Positions 32,901 to 46,064 of a stretch of DNA of 64,000 nt are shown here, in pieces (within the stretch, counting starts at the first letter, position 1; the number at the start of each line of letters is the position of its first letter). A program made the position numbers and the translations under genes. Origin of the DNA: Trebouxia sp. TZW2008 (Eukaryota; Chlorophyta; Trebouxiophyceae; Trebouxiales; Trebouxiaceae); NCBI GenBank assembly GCA_002118135.1, contig BDIU01000080.1, positions 1-64,000 of the forward strand. The letters run 5' to 3'. The notes under the pieces are model-generated. The model did not search any database. It had not been told where the DNA came from and saw nothing but the letters and a program-made list of their open reading frames with translations.

Positions 32901-35900
32901 CAGGTACAGATCCTGCATAGCAAAGCATGCTTTGGCCTGAGGTCAGTGCCGTGTTCAACTAAGTCAGAGTTTACCCAACATTCACAATGTGTTCTCGTCT
33001 TGCTGATGTATGTGAATTACGCTAAATGCTGTAAATGCAGTCAGTGTGTGCTGCGTGACAACAATATCTTGCGGGGCGCTTGGATCTTTTTGAGGGTGTC
33101 GACAGCAATGGCTTTGCACTCATCTTTGGGAAAGGGGAACAGCTTGTTCAGATGGTTGAACAGTCTGGAAAGCAGGCATCACAAGATGCATTGCAAACGT
33201 GGTTGCAAGGGATGATGGCAATACCTTGCGGGGCAGCTGCACACCCTTGAGAATCTTGACTGCCTGAGCCTTGCGCTCATCCTTGGGGTAGGGGAACAGC
33301 TTGCCTGAGGTCTGGGTGACCTCATCAAAGAAGGCCTGTTCTGCTTTTAAGAACAGCTCCCTGTCATTTGGCAGATGCTCCCATACCTGCATGTGCCAGA
33401 CAGGACTTGGGACAAACTATGTGTTTCCTGAAGAAAAGGTCCTTGGCTGTATCAGCAGAAGAATAAACAGAAGCAGATTACGCCACTCAGTAGAATGACG
33501 TGATATGGATGAAACATTGCAAGGCTGAATGGATCATACAGAGCAACGTGTTGCAGATATCAGCAGCAGCAGCAGCAGCATGCAGCCAGGCAATGTTAAA
33601 CAAAGCACTTGATGCAACAGAATAGTTTACCTCTGCTGCTACGCGGTCTGCAATGGCCCAGAGGCCCGTATCTTCTGGAGGGTGCCAGCCAGAGCGCTTC
33701 ACTGTGGGATTCATCTCATCCTCACCCGGGGTTGCCTCTGACTGCACAGACACAGATCACACCGTATGCAGCGGTCTCTTAACATGAAGATATGTTCTTG
33801 CTGTCAACAGAATACAGTTGGGAATCAATCTTTGCATTCTGACTGCAGCAATGCTTTTGAGCGACGATAGATCAATGAGGACAAATTCTGAGTTTCCAGT
33901 GCAGATCTTTTGGGCTGTATTATACTGCACTCCATGCAGAAGGCATGTTCACAGGTGAATGACAGGCAGGCTGTCAAGGACTTGCAGTGCAGCCGAGGGA
34001 CTCCAGACTTGTGAAAGGTGTGCGCAGCGTGACAATGCAGCACATCAATAATGTCGATGCACAGTGCTGTACTGCAGGACAGGGCTATTGTATCGTCAGG
34101 CAGAGGAGATGGAGTACCTTCAGGATGCATATCAGGTTGTACGCAAAGACATTGGACCTTCCAGCAGCTGTAAACAAAAAGCGCTGGATCATGCCATTGC
34201 TGTCTCCTCTGAGCAGCTGCACTAGCTGAGGCAGGAAGAAAGCCACCTGCATGGAAAATTGGTGTGAAATTGATTTGCCTGGATTCACAATGTGGCAAAC
34301 GTGGCATTGATTATTTGTGTAGAGTGAACAGGAGGCTTCAACAGGCATGCTTCGAGCACAAAATCCTTGCCATGCAAAGATGTGGGAGGCAGAAGACATA
34401 CCTCTTCTGGCTTGGTTGCTTGCAACGAGCGAATACAATAAGCTCTGACAGCAGGGTGTGCTCCAGCTTCACCGGCCATGAGTGCCATAGCGTGCAGCAG
34501 CGGGCAGACGGCCCACACGGACAGGTTGGACAGCTGCGGAACGTTCCGCGCCACCGCATCAGGTGTCGCCAGCAGCAGTGCAGCCTCCGGCAGCTCTTGC
34601 AGCGCTGGGTCGTCTGCATGTTGCAGCACCAGCGCCTCAAGCTCTCGCCGTACAGCTGTCACCGCTGGGTACCGCTCGAGCAAGCAAAGAGCCAAGCGTT
34701 GATCGCAAGCCCAGGCCGTCAACAAGTGCTGGCGCCAGTCGTGATTCGACGTATGGCTAAGGTGTATTCGATTGTCTGCGTCCAGAACGTCCCGAGGAGT
34801 GGCCCACACAGTGAGGCGCTCAGCTTCGCTTCGGAGCAGCAGCAGTAACAGTTCGACGCGTTGGCTGTTGTCGGCGGTGCCGGTGCCCCACACTGGATGC
34901 GTCTGTGCAGCACTGCCACTTGCATTGGCACCTCTACCCAGTGAAGGCCAGGCTTGTATCTGCTGCCTGAAGTCATTCACTGCTGCTGCTTCCTCGCTGC
35001 AGCATAGCAGCTGCCTTTTAGCTTGGAAATAATGAGGGGCCAGGAAGAGCTATGGTCAGTGGTCAGTGTTGTAAATATATATATATATGCCACCAGGTTG
35101 TGCAGTTTCAACAGGCATCTTGCAGGTTTTTCCTTTTTCTGCATGCAAAAACTGCGCACTTTTGCCAGAGAAGGCGTAGTATGACTTTACAGGCAGATGT
35201 AGCACTGTCCAGCACTTGGCTTACCTGGCTTCTGTCTTCTGCCATTTGCCAAACCATGTTGGTGGCGCACTACAAGCTTGCAGTGCTGTAGCCAGGATGC
35301 GTTCAAACAGCACAGTGATGTGTGGCGGACAAGCAGTGCCATGCTGATAGCGCTGATGCTGCTGTGTCTGCCTGCAATGTTGCAGAGCTAGCAGCAGCAG
35401 CCGGAACCTGGTGCCTGCAGAGCAAAACATATCTTGCCAGGTTGCATATGGAAACAACAGTATGACATAACACTTTGCAGACATTTTGCATTTAGGAACA
35501 ACGGGTGATAAGCATTATGCCTGCATCTATGACAGGTGCTGCCCTGAAGGTAAGCGTAAAAACCCTGAGCAAATTCAAGGACATCTGGTGCCAAGATTGG
35601 ACTGCTGCCCGTTTGCAAGACTCTTGACATGTCTGTGCTTCAAGCAGAGTACTTTCTGCATGCTGGATGCTACCAGTGGTTACCCACTACTGTAGGATTT
35701 CGATGCAAGCACTGAGAGTAGTTGCCTGTGGCAGCAGGGTGTTGAGACAGGCCAGAGCTGGTCTTGAGGCTGTGCTGCAGCAGGCGTGTATACATAGTTG
35801 TAATGGCTGCAGCCTCAGCGCTGGCCCCATATGACATCACCTGCATAAGCAGAAAGCATCCGTCAACCAAGTTCTAGAGGTTTTATTGTTGCTTGCAGGG

Positions 35901-38900
35901 GATTGCATCGCTGCAAGCAATGCAATGCCCTGAGAAGCAATACCCTGACCAGGAGCATCTGCAACTACACGTCAAGAGTGCAACAAAGGTCAAGCGACTT
36001 GCAGGACAGGATATGCTTGTTCCTGCGTGCCGCGCAACTCAATGGCATCACGAGGAACAACAACACTGGCGAGTAAATGACAGATGGGTGCGGAAATGCA
36101 AAAAAAATACCCTCAGTTGCACCCCAGAGATGGAGAGCCTTCAGACATCGTACAGCAGGACAGTGAGATTACCTGCCATGTCTGCAGAAGAAAGCCAACC
36201 CATATATGATGAGCTGAAATTCTCTCCACCTGACTAGTAGGCAGCTGAGTGTCCCCAAATGCAGCAGGAACGCCATTTGAGACGCCATTGTCGCCATTTG
36301 TTGCATCAGCCACGTCAGCAGCTGTGCCGTTGATGAACTCCTTGGCATCAAAGTCTTGGTCAAAGATGCCCATGTTGTTGTCTGCTGTGTGCAGCCAAGC
36401 CTGAACAATCTCTGACATGAGAGGAACCTGCAATATTGGAGTGACCAGTTTACATATGCCGTAACGTGTTTTTTATGACATGCTGGATGCTGGTGTAAAA
36501 TCCTACCAAATGCTCAAATCTGTGTACTTGAGCATATGCCAAGCAACTAAGCTCAAGTGGATTCTGCGCTACTGTCAACACCAGGTTGCAAATGCAGAAA
36601 CATGCTACAGTGTGCTTGAAGTCTCACACAGCATGCTGCAGAGCTTTGCTGCATAGTCTTCGACAAACCTGAGCTCAGCCTCTTGGACAGTCTGTTGTGT
36701 ACATCTATGCAGCTGAGTACAAGCTTTGATATGCTGTGCACCGTGCGTAGTCAGGCGCATGGCATGCAAGCCAACAAACCTGAAGCTCAGGACTCTCTGC
36801 CAGGATCCAGTACCAAGCAAAGGTGGCCAGGGACAGTGTGAAGGTGCCGAAGCGGTGAGCAGGCAGCCAGGCAATAAGGTGCAGCAGCTTGGACTGCAGC
36901 TTGCTCCCTGACTGCTGAATGAGTGCTGCTGTTGCTTGTAGATACCTGCAAGTCGGCATATATATTCAGCTTGAAGCAAGGTCAGCATTTGTGCAATCCA
37001 AGATGAGTCAGGGACAAAGGGTAGATTCAGTAGCCAAAGTTGCTTTCAGCGACCTACAAGTTGGGCTCAAGTCAGCTTGAGTCGAGATCAGCCCTTGTGC
37101 AATGCTGAGCCATGTCATGGATAAAAAGCTGGGTTGTTACAGACAAATCTTGTCAAATCAACATGCACGCTAGGCAGAATGCCTTCAGCATGTTGACACA
37201 ACAAAATCATGTGATGGATGCTACAGCAGGTTGTTGGCCGAAACTGAACTCTTTCACTGGATTGTTGTGAGTTGATTTGCACAATGATGACAGATCAGCA
37301 GATTTGCACATTGATGACAGATCAGCAGATTTGCACAATGATGACAGATCAGCAGAAGTCAAGTGCAGTGCAAGCTACACACCTGTCTTGTAGCACTTTG
37401 GCTGGAGCGTGGGTTGTGATGGCATGCTGCAAGGCGGCAGCTATCTGAGTCAGTCCGCCTATAGGTGAGGGAAAGTCCTTGGCCTCATCCAGGGCCTGGC
37501 AGCCTGCCACAACTCCCCTGTACCTGGCCTTGCGGTTCAGAGCTTGCACGCCTGCAAGCACCATGTCATCAAGTTGCTTGTGCTACATATAACCACAAGC
37601 AGTCATCCAGCAAAGCCATCCCAACCATACTCATTGTGACATGCAGTCCGCAAAACAATGCATTTGCTATTGGCTTGTTTTGTTCGAAACAGCCTCCACA
37701 CACTGTGTGCCACGCTGCAGTCTTGTGACACCAACAAGCAAGCATGCATGTTCATTGTCTGGAAGGCTGAAAAGGTAACCCAGAGCAGATGATGGTCACA
37801 TGAACTAGGCTCACTGCAAAGTGTGTGATAACCCGTGTACCTTGTCTTTGCAACAGCACATTCATAGCCATGGTCATCATGCTTCACGACAGAAATCCTG
37901 TCACAGAAGGCGGTCTGACCTGAGATGCTCTGCTGCATGCCAGCCATGCAGTGCTGGGTCTTGGCAGTGTCATACAGGGACATGATGTCTGCAGCGTGAT
38001 GCAGGGCAGGCGCTGCTGCTGGGGCAGCCTCCTGGTCTAGCAGCTCATGGAACATGGCCTCTGTCCAACCTGGCGCTACAGCGGCCCCTTCCCTCACAAA
38101 CTGCAGCAAGCCACAGAGAGGTGGCACAGCAGTAGCTTTGCTGGATACATTTTGCGCCATGGAATTGAGAAAACATTGGCTTTGGAAAGCTGCCACATCT
38201 CACACGCATTAGTGCACTTCTCTGTTGCAGTAAGCAAAGTCAGTGGTTCAAGAAAGATGACTTCTGGGAAAATGACTTCTGGCTGAGACATCCTTTTTGC
38301 ACAGTTTGCACTGATGACGATTTGGTTACACACAGCCTTTGTTGAACCAACATCAACAACAGCAATTGACAAGTTGTACACTTGCCTTGATGATCCAAGT
38401 CCATGCTGGCAGCGGCGCCTGCTTCTTCTTCCTGCGGATCCTCAGCACCGTAGCTAGAGTCAGCCTTGGCTTAGCCCCATTCAGGTACAGTGCCCCTTCC
38501 TCCCGCTGTAACTCCACCAGTAACGCCTGTATGACGGGTGTGCTCCACAGTAGCTGTGGGAAGCGTGCCACCAAGCTGTGCAGCAGCCTGTCAGCTAGCG
38601 AAGCCAGCTCAGGGTTTCCACTTCTGCCAGTCAGGTTTTCCACCAGTACTTTTGCCAGATTGTCTATGCATGGCGTGATTTGGCTGGTGTCATCCACCTG
38701 CAGGCAGAATGGAGTCATGGTCATATGTGTGTATAGCACACTTCTAGCATATAATCCACAACAAAACAGTTTCATGCATGAGTTCATGCCGTCTTCAGAT
38801 AAGCATGTCTGCAGAATGCAACATGATGTCTCAGGGGAGGCTTGCTTTACACATATACCTGACGTGAAGATGCTGTGGGGCTGAGGCAGGCTTGTAAATT

Positions 38901-41900
38901 GTATGTTATATGGTGTAAAGCAAGAAGACACAGTGCAGATGTATATGGGTACAGCCTTGTGTGCTTCACCAGACGCCACTCCTGGCAATTTATGGGCACC
39001 AGGCGCTGTGTCAGGCAAACAGTGAGTTCAAGCTGGCAGCTCACCTGGCTGCACCAGGCGTACCCTGATAGGCGCTCACAGTAGACAGCTGTCACCCGCT
39101 CAGTAATGGCCTTCAGCCAAGGGCCATCTGCACTGGCAGCCCCCAGCACCTGCAACACATCATAAGCAATCAGCACTCAAGTGTGTTTTCCCTCAGTACA
39201 GAGGCAGCACAAAACTCTGGAGCCATGGTGAATTGCATGACCATTGCTTGCTCAGCTTGGGATGGGGGCCATGCGTGTTAAGTACGTGCATTCCAAAAAG
39301 GCTGTTGGGTGGAAAATTCTTTTGCAAGCCAGCAGCAGACGAATGAGATTGACACATAGACAATTGAGAGAATCGACTGCAGCCGTCTTGATGTCAGGGC
39401 AGAGCAACTTGTCATTTGCCAGGCTCAGACCATGCAAGAGTCTCATGCACTTTGACAACACATCTGATTGCTAACATGTCGGTGCTGCAATACATTTCAA
39501 GGCAATCTCATACAGCAACAATTGACAGAGGGGATGGGCAGCCTATACAGCACAGGACAGAAGTGCAAGCAGTCTGTGAGTGTGCACCTGTTGCTGAGCC
39601 AGAAGGAAGCCAAGCGGAGGTAAATCCTGGGGCTGGGGCAGGGGAGCCACCTCCACCCTCACCAGGTTGAGGGCAGCAATGATGAGCACATGGGCAGTCC
39701 TGGCAGCACTGCTGGGATGGGCCACAGCTGTGGACCCTGACACTGTCTCATTCAGGAGAGCTGTGAGTGTTGAGGCTGAGGCCTTGGGGCCTAGCCTCAG
39801 CAGCCTTTCACCAAATTCTGCTTCCAGCTTTTCTGTAGGGCACAGAAAGCCAGGGCTGCTTTGTTCAGCTGGCTGGCAGGGGCATGTGCCGCAAAGCAAA
39901 GGCTGGTGTTTCCTTGAACACTTTGATACAAGCTTGGCCAGGAATCTCATGGTGCTGACTGTGTGGAAACAGTGTGGGCCGACATGCTGTGGCTATCCTC
40001 AATTGGGAACAATGCGTTGTTCTATTTCTGCATTTTCATATCAATTGGCATCAAACTTCAGACCTGCTGGTCAGGACGCAACTTGAGCTTGTGTTGAGCA
40101 ACGCATCGCATTGGTAAGACCAATGCTTACTGTACCTGTAGTCTCAGAGCCACCCCCAACAACAGAGAATGGTGATGCCAAAGCAATCTGGCCCAGGCTC
40201 AAGCGCCAAGCCTCTGGGAAGGGGTACTTTGAGCCTCTAGCTCCTATCCCAGTCAGGTCGTACAGAGCTGAGTATAGCCACAATAACCTGAACATCTGCG
40301 GCACAAACCAATTTTAGTCAACAAGGCACTGCACGCCAGACACAGCTGGTAAGCATGAGCCAGGCATGACATAAGCAGAACAGATTGGTGCCCTGTCAGG
40401 ATGCAGCAATAGACTAAAGCTTGAGGTCGGGATCTGTAGCAAAATTGACTTGCACACGCTCAAGCTCCATGTCATATGACTGGCAGCATGCGCCAGTGCC
40501 TTTTAGCATGACACAAGGTCTCATATGGTGTCGCAACATATAAAAGCATGCTGGTTACTTGAAGCTTTTCAGATGCAGACTGTAGTCCACCTGTACAGAG
40601 TTGTAGATGCACAGCTTGCTTGCAGCTGATCCATGGTGTGCATAGGCATCTCCTCAAGATAACTTAGCCAGACTGGCCATTGCAGTTTTGATCGGCCAAA
40701 AAATAGCTGAAGCAGTGTGCTTCACCTTAATCCTGTTAGCACATGCAGCAGAAAGAGGGCACGTCACCTTGATCCTATTGGCATCATCTTCTTGCAGCAC
40801 TTGCAGAATGTCAAAGCTGTTGCTGTGAGTCTTCTTTCCCACAGCATGTGCTGCAGGGAGGCTCTGACTCAGCGCTGCAATGGAGGGCAGCAACGCTCCC
40901 AAGTCCAGGATCTGCTTGCCCGCCAAAGGGCTCAGTGCAAAGTCCACAAAGAGTGACAGCAGCCTCATGTGCAGGTCCTGGCTGCAGGTGACACAGCATC
41001 AGAAGTCATATGGTGATGTTTACTCAGGATGTACGAAGCAATGAAGAATAGCTAGCCACTTAAAATGTATCAGCTGCAGCATGAGTAGAAATAGCCAGAA
41101 GATGCTGAGATAAGCAGGCTGCTTAGCTCAAAACATGCAGCAAGACCCACCTGCTGTGTGCAAGGCAGATGCGTTCTGTATATGGGTACTGACAATCAGG
41201 GCTGCAAAGCTGCCGTTGCTTTCACCTGACATCTGTGTGAGCATGGGCAAGCCCTTTGGCCAGGTCCAGGAGGGCATCTGCGAGCAGGCCTGGGCAGCCA
41301 GCCCTAGGTGCGCCATACAGTAGGTGCTGCCCCACTCGGCCCTCAGGGTCCTTGTACAGCTTGCACAGCGCATCTGCCACCTGCTCATACGCCCACCTGG
41401 GCCAACACACCCAGCCTGATTGCTGACTTGTGTCTTGCGCATGCTATGAAGGTTCATGGTCCAGGCAGGCGACAGAAAGATGGCCTTCATCTGAAGTTCT
41501 GAACCATGTTGCAATTTTTGCCACTTGGTAAACTTGTGTGTTGACAACATAAGGAGAAGTAAAAAGATAGTGTCACAAGTCTCAGCTAGCAATAGCGAAC
41601 AAGCATTTCTGTATTGCAGCTTGAGACGGATGGTGCAGGTCACTCAAAAGGACCTCACTTTACGCTGATACGACTTCAATGGGCTGCATAATCATGCTGC
41701 ACAGGACCACATCAAGGCATACCCACTCTGTTGCCAGCAGACAGCCACATATTTCCAGGCACTAGCAGCTTATCAGCAATGTATGCAAATTTATACATGG
41801 CTACAAAAGAAGCATCCAGCATGCAGGCAAGTTTGTCATGGTCATCAAACAAAGCTGCGCAAGACCGACCTGCATTCAGCCAGGCCATAGCTGACTCCCA

Positions 41901-44900
41901 AGCAGGCCAGGGTGTACACAGCGCAGGCATCCACTTGTGACAGGCTGTTGGGCTCTTCTGCTGCCAGGGTGTCCAGGAGCAGCGTGAGGGCCATGCGTGC
42001 TAGCTCCTCAGAGGAAGCGCTGCTGTGACGCTGATGGTTGCTGCTGAGCATGCAGCACAGCCTGCCCACGGTCAGCAGCACCGCCTGCAACAGCAATTGC
42101 TCATGTCCAGATGAGAGTCATGATGTTGTTACCAGCAGTGTGCGGGCCGTGCGTGTTGACTGCTCACAAGAGGCGCTGCTGTGATGCTGATGGTTGCTGT
42201 TAAGCATGCAGCACAGCCTGCCGACTGTCAGCAGCACTGCCTGCAAGACTACGCTGAAGTGAGACAGTCACAGTTAGTTCTTCCCAACAGCAGCAGGGTG
42301 AGGGTTCACTGCACCCATATCATCCATCTCTCTGAGCATGCTTGCATTCTGATGACCAAGACAGTAAATTCCCAGCAACAAACATGTGCTTTGTGCAGAT
42401 GCAGCAAGCTGGACAAATGATCAATGGCTGACTGATGAAGCACCTGTCTCTCTGTGCCAGTGCTGGCAAGCGCAGAGAAGCCCTCGGCATCACTGAGGGG
42501 CAGAAAGGCAGCTTTCACCCCTGCCTGGTCGCCAGACTGCCATGCTGCTGCCAGCATGCTGCACCCAGCTTCTGACACTGCCCGACACAGCTGCTGCGCA
42601 TGTGCACCTGCACTCATTGCAAAAGCGTACTTCTCTGATGGAAAACCAGAAAGGAACTGCCAAATTGTATCTGAACACAATCCAGCTGCAGCATGCATGT
42701 GATGCACACGTTCAGATTCCTGTTTCTATGACAATCAAGACTCATTTGACAATGAAGAGTGCAACTGTGTTGCTTTGTGTTGGCAGGTGACAAAGATCCC
42801 CATGTTCCAACCAACATATTTATACAAAACATCTTAGATGCACGCGTTGACCGCAATCAAGAAGCAACTGTGGCATTTTGCATTTGCAAGTCTGATTGCA
42901 GTTCATGGCGTCTGTAAACACCTAGCAGGATCACAAAGCCTCACTGGCAAGCATGTTAACAAAGGTCATGACTTCAGAAACATGTCTGACCTGGTCCTGT
43001 CCCAAGCGGTATGGCATCAGTGGTCAAGTCCCATCTCCACACCCTATGAGGCGCTGTCTGAGCTGTGGTGGGCCCAATGTCATCAGTCTTCCTTAGCAGT
43101 TCTCCCTCTGACAGGCGAGCTGAGGATAGCAACAGGCTCCTGATGCGGGACACCAAATCAGGCAGCATGACAGGCTGTGCTGTCACGCATGCTGCGAACG
43201 CCACCTGAGCTTCCCTCATGGCTGCTGTAGCCAGAATGAGCACTTGCTGAGCAGCTGCCTCACCTGTACATCACAGCATGCGCCATTGGGGTGCGTGACC
43301 CTTTAAAGGCAACAGTGTATATATGGGTGTGCAGTCTAGTGTATGCTGGCTTTACATGTCAGTGTGTTTGTCAATGGCCTGTTTCGGTCAAGCCACAAAA
43401 TGTTGTCATGTCAAGCCTAGATGCGCAGCTAGGGTATGAGCTTGTGTCTGGTATTTGACGACCTGCAGTAGACGTTTGAGAGCATGTGCTGCATTGAACA
43501 GATCAACATCAGACAGGGGTTCACATCCCTGCAATGCTGCCTGGTGAAATGTTGTTGTGCACCAAGAAAGTCTCAGTTGCTGCGCATAGGGACAAACTTC
43601 AGATGAGGATAGCTTCAGGCCCAAAAGACTAGTCTGTGAAGCAGAATGCAAAATTTGGATGTGTCAAGCTTACCTGCTCCCAGCTCCCAGCAGAAGGCAA
43701 CACTGGACTCAGTGATGTCCAGCATGAGCTCCACAACAGCATTCAACTGGGTTAAGCTCCCTTGACCCTCCTCATGACCCCCTCTTGTCCTCGTGGCCTG
43801 CACATGCAGAAAGGAATGCTTAAAAATAGACAATGCTGCTAATGTTTTGCATTGCAGGCGCAGTCACGAAAGCAGAGGCTAGCAGCGTGTTGCATAGTGC
43901 TCAAGCTCTGGGATAGTCTGCAAACCAATTTAGACACTGGCATCTGGACCTGCTTGTCTGTATATTGAAAAAATTGTATTGACCTTTGAATTTTCCAGGC
44001 TTTACAGAGGTATGCAGCAGCTGCAGCAAGCAATGCTTATACCTCTGCTGCCATTGTGCAGGCAAGGTAGGCAGCTGCTGCTACCACATCTGCAGAGGGC
44101 AAGGGTGTGGGCCTTGCAAGGCCATCTTCTGAGCCAGAGTCAGCTCCATCTATGGAGGATGTGACAGGCTGCATCATGTCCTTCAGCCAGCTGCACACAT
44201 ACAGCATGTCAAGCCCTTGTCACAGTGGAGTGGCACAGCACTCAACAGCAAAACTTGACTAGTTTTGGGCACTCGACAGCAAAGACTGGCTAGGTTATAG
44301 CTTGTGGACGCCAAAAATAAATTGTGTATGGTCATGTTCTGTCTACTCTGCAGCGCTCTGCAGCATCACAGTGCAGCAAGGGGTCTCTCACTGTTGCTGT
44401 ACAGTGAGGCAGTGACTCCGCTTCTGATGCACAATGCTTCCAGTGGGCAGATGGACAGTATGCACGTACAAGCAAGCTAATGAGGGCTGCTCTCCAAATC
44501 AAAGCACGCTGCAATGCATGACAGAGCACACGGAAGGCTACCTGCTACCAACCAATGCAATCTGCTGAGCAAGCTTGGCATCAAGCGCTTTGCTTCTGAG
44601 TGCCACTCTACAAAGCTGAGCAGCCAGCAATAGTATGACTGAGCCGGTGTTGCTGTTAGTCATCCCATCTCTGACTCTATCAGATGCCAAATGCTGTTGC
44701 TGTAGGTAAGAGAGCAGATCCAGAGCATGTTCAGCTGTAAGCGGCAAGCCTGCTGAGCTGTGATACAAGTTTTGCACAGCTCCCCGCAAGCCACTTAGCA
44801 ACACAGCATCTGTTTGCTTGCCTGACTTCAGCTGAAAAGGACCCTCAATTGCAAGTACCAGCAACCTGACAACAGCCTCACTGATGTCATTCCTGCCAGC

Positions 44901-45587
44901 AGTTGGGAAGTCCAGAAGGCTGATGAGCTTTGACAAGTTGCTGAGCAGTAATTTGATACTGTTTTGAAGTCGAGTGGGGCTTTTGCTGGAAGCTGAGCAG
45001 AATTGCAGCCTTTGAAGGCAGTGCAACAGCTTGAAAATGACATCTGAAGCGTCCTGCAATGCATAAGAGAGAGTGGTGGTATGCCGTTACTGCTTTTGAT
45101 TTTTGTTGCAAATTCCCATCATGCAGCCAACATAGCAGATGCTTTACTTTTTGTTTCATGCTAGATGTGTTACCTTGCCAGCGGTCCTGATCGTGTATGT
45201 GCACAATGGAAGAATGGCTTGAATTTCTGCCTCAGCAGATCCCAAGGCAGTGGAGTCTGTGCCTGCAAGCACTTGATTTTTCAATACTGAATGAATGCGT
45301 CCTCACATAACAATAATGCATTACATCTGCACATGTGAACGAGGAGGCAAATCTTATATTTCGTGACTGGGTATGAAAGTCTGACCGTTTGTCTGTGAGT
45401 CTGGCCAGGGATTTTTGAGACCTTGCTGAAACGCAGCAGCTTGAGCTTTGGGTGTGAACAAGGGATCCTCCGGGCCAAGAGGACCCGAGCGCCTCACTTG
45501 ACATGTTTGGAGCAGCAATTTTAGGGGATCCGAGGACGCTCGTGGCTGATCAGCGAGGATTTCAGCCCAACTGTGCAGAGGTTGCAT
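29931..45587 (-). CDS. PI4KA: Phosphatidylinositol 4-kinase alpha (type III)
   Basis: More than 25 exons over 15.7 kb encode a giant lipid kinase that makes PI4P, the plasma-membrane and secretory phosphoinositide precursor. The catalytic end is unmistakable: [11 protein letters not shown] and [15 protein letters not shown] (about 32920-32700), [10 protein letters not shown] (31916 exon), the catalytic loop [13 protein letters not shown] and activation loop [14 protein letters not shown] (about 31280-31150), then [16 protein letters not shown] (exon 30727-30551) and the last 57-nt exon 29987-29931 ([18 protein letters not shown], stop TGA). The conserved PVWG...EADRL-type segment is in exon 34980. 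Helical solenoid exons fill 35-45.3 kb. The first exon is 45587-45422, joining 45262-45174 in phase and then about 45055-44540. Some middle exon ends are approximate. Several introns contain extra copies of exons. Confidence 0.94.
30278..30330 (-). repeat. Partial copy of the penultimate PI4K exon
   Basis: The minus-strand reading [12 protein letters not shown] matches [14 protein letters not shown] of the true exon 30727-30551. It lies in the intron just before the last exon. Only about 50 bp are alignable. Confidence 0.75.
30783..30870 (-). repeat. Decayed copy of the penultimate PI4K exon, 5' part
   Basis: The segment aligns to the start of exon 30727-30551 (the [16 protein letters not shown] region) upstream of the real acceptor. 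The copy reads [17 protein letters not shown] and then a stop, so it cannot be used as a coding exon. Confidence 0.6.
31990..32086 (-). repeat. Degenerate copy of PI4K exon 31916 (copy 1)
   Basis: The copy starts at an acceptor-like TTGAG followed by GTGATAGGCCTGCTGAAGG, the same beginning as the real exon at 31916. The frame reads [20 protein letters not shown] and then reaches a stop. It is the most decayed member of the array. Confidence 0.75.
32115..32222 (-). repeat. Frame-preserving copy of PI4K exon 31916 (copy 2)
   Basis: The copy begins after a CCAG acceptor at 32223 and reads [20 protein letters not shown], continuing [16 protein letters not shown]. It is nearly identical to the start of the true exon. 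It lacks the second half of that exon. No strong donor was seen at its end. Confidence 0.85.
32274..32380 (-). repeat. Frame-preserving copy of PI4K exon 31916 (copy 3)
   Basis: The copy follows a CTACAG acceptor and reads [20 protein letters not shown], continuing [16 protein letters not shown]. The frame is intact but has diverged at several residues from the real exon. It is the copy farthest upstream in the transcript. Confidence 0.85.
33068..33150 (-). repeat. PI4K exon copy with a dead splice donor
   Basis: The true exon (about 33387-33225) ends [20 protein letters not shown] and then VQLPRK before the donor GTATTG. The copy reads [20 protein letters not shown] and then IQAPRK, but its donor position is ATATTG. 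The frame is preserved over about 30 codons while the splice donor is lost. Confidence 0.85.
37274..37354. repeat. 27-bp tandem repeat, three copies, in a PI4K intron
   Basis: Copies start at 37274, 37301 and 37328 and differ at single bases. The array lies in the intron next to the exon near 37385-37560. Confidence 0.9.
40718..40745 (-). repeat. Short copy of a PI4K exon end with its donor
   Basis: The real exon ends DDANRIK followed by GTGACG. About 35 bp downstream in the transcript the sequence ANRIK followed by GTGAAG recurs. It is a short local duplication that includes the splice donor. Confidence 0.5.
42137..42247 (-). repeat. Frame-preserving copy of a PI4K solenoid exon
   Basis: The real exon starts near 42091 with [20 protein letters not shown]. 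The copy, upstream in the transcript, reads [20 protein letters not shown] and continues [16 protein letters not shown]. Its acceptor (TTGCAG) is intact, and the frame stays open over about 36 codons. Only the first half of the real exon is represented. Confidence 0.85.
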
Positions 45588-46064
45588 GGTTGACAGCAAT
45601 ATAGTCAATACTCTTGTTATAATGTCGAGAGAATTCAGGTCATGTCGTTGGAAATTTCGCTACTGCCTGATATACCTCCCGTTCGACCTGAAAACAGAGG
45701 CGCGTGAAAACAGATGTTTTCGCATCACTGAAAGATCTTCGGTTCGTTCTGGTCGTACGGCATACACAGACTTTGCGGTGTGCTGCTGCGCATGCAAAGC
45801 AAGTACTTGGTCCAATCAGTCTCTGTTGCGCATGCCCGTCGTGCTTCGAGCGAAAGTCCTGATGCTCACTGGAGCCTCGACTCACTTCTTCTTCGGAAGC
45901 TCCTCCAGCTGCTGGTGACTGATCAGCATCAGTGCAATTGTCTCGAAACCTTTTAGGCATCGCGCATCAGTGAACTCGCATGGGCTTTACAGTGTTACCC
46001 ACAGCATATGCTGTAGCGTTGTCCGCTTGATGTTAGATATGAATTAGTGAAGAAGACCTGAAAG
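45588..46064. promoter_or_regulatory. Divergent promoter region of PI4KA and NSF genes
   Basis: The ATGs of the two endomembrane genes lie 477 bp apart on opposite strands. The interval also contains a minus-strand ORF. No TATA box was identified. Confidence 0.5.
45640..45960 (-). CDS. Hypothetical small ORF upstream of PI4KA
   Basis: An ATG-initiated frame of 106 codons, polar and Arg/Ser-rich at the start and Cys-rich later, lies between the PI4KA and NSF starts. It could be an upstream ORF in the PI4KA leader, a 5' exon, a short gene, or chance. No domain is recognisable, and its exon ends do not join PI4KA in phase at the sites I tried. Confidence 0.25.
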   Translation of the reverse strand: MPKRFRDNCTDADQSPAAGGASEEEVSRGSSEHQDFRSKHDGHAQQRLIGPSTCFACAAAHRKVCVCRTTRTNRRSFSDAKTSVFTRLCFQVEREVYQAVAKFPTT

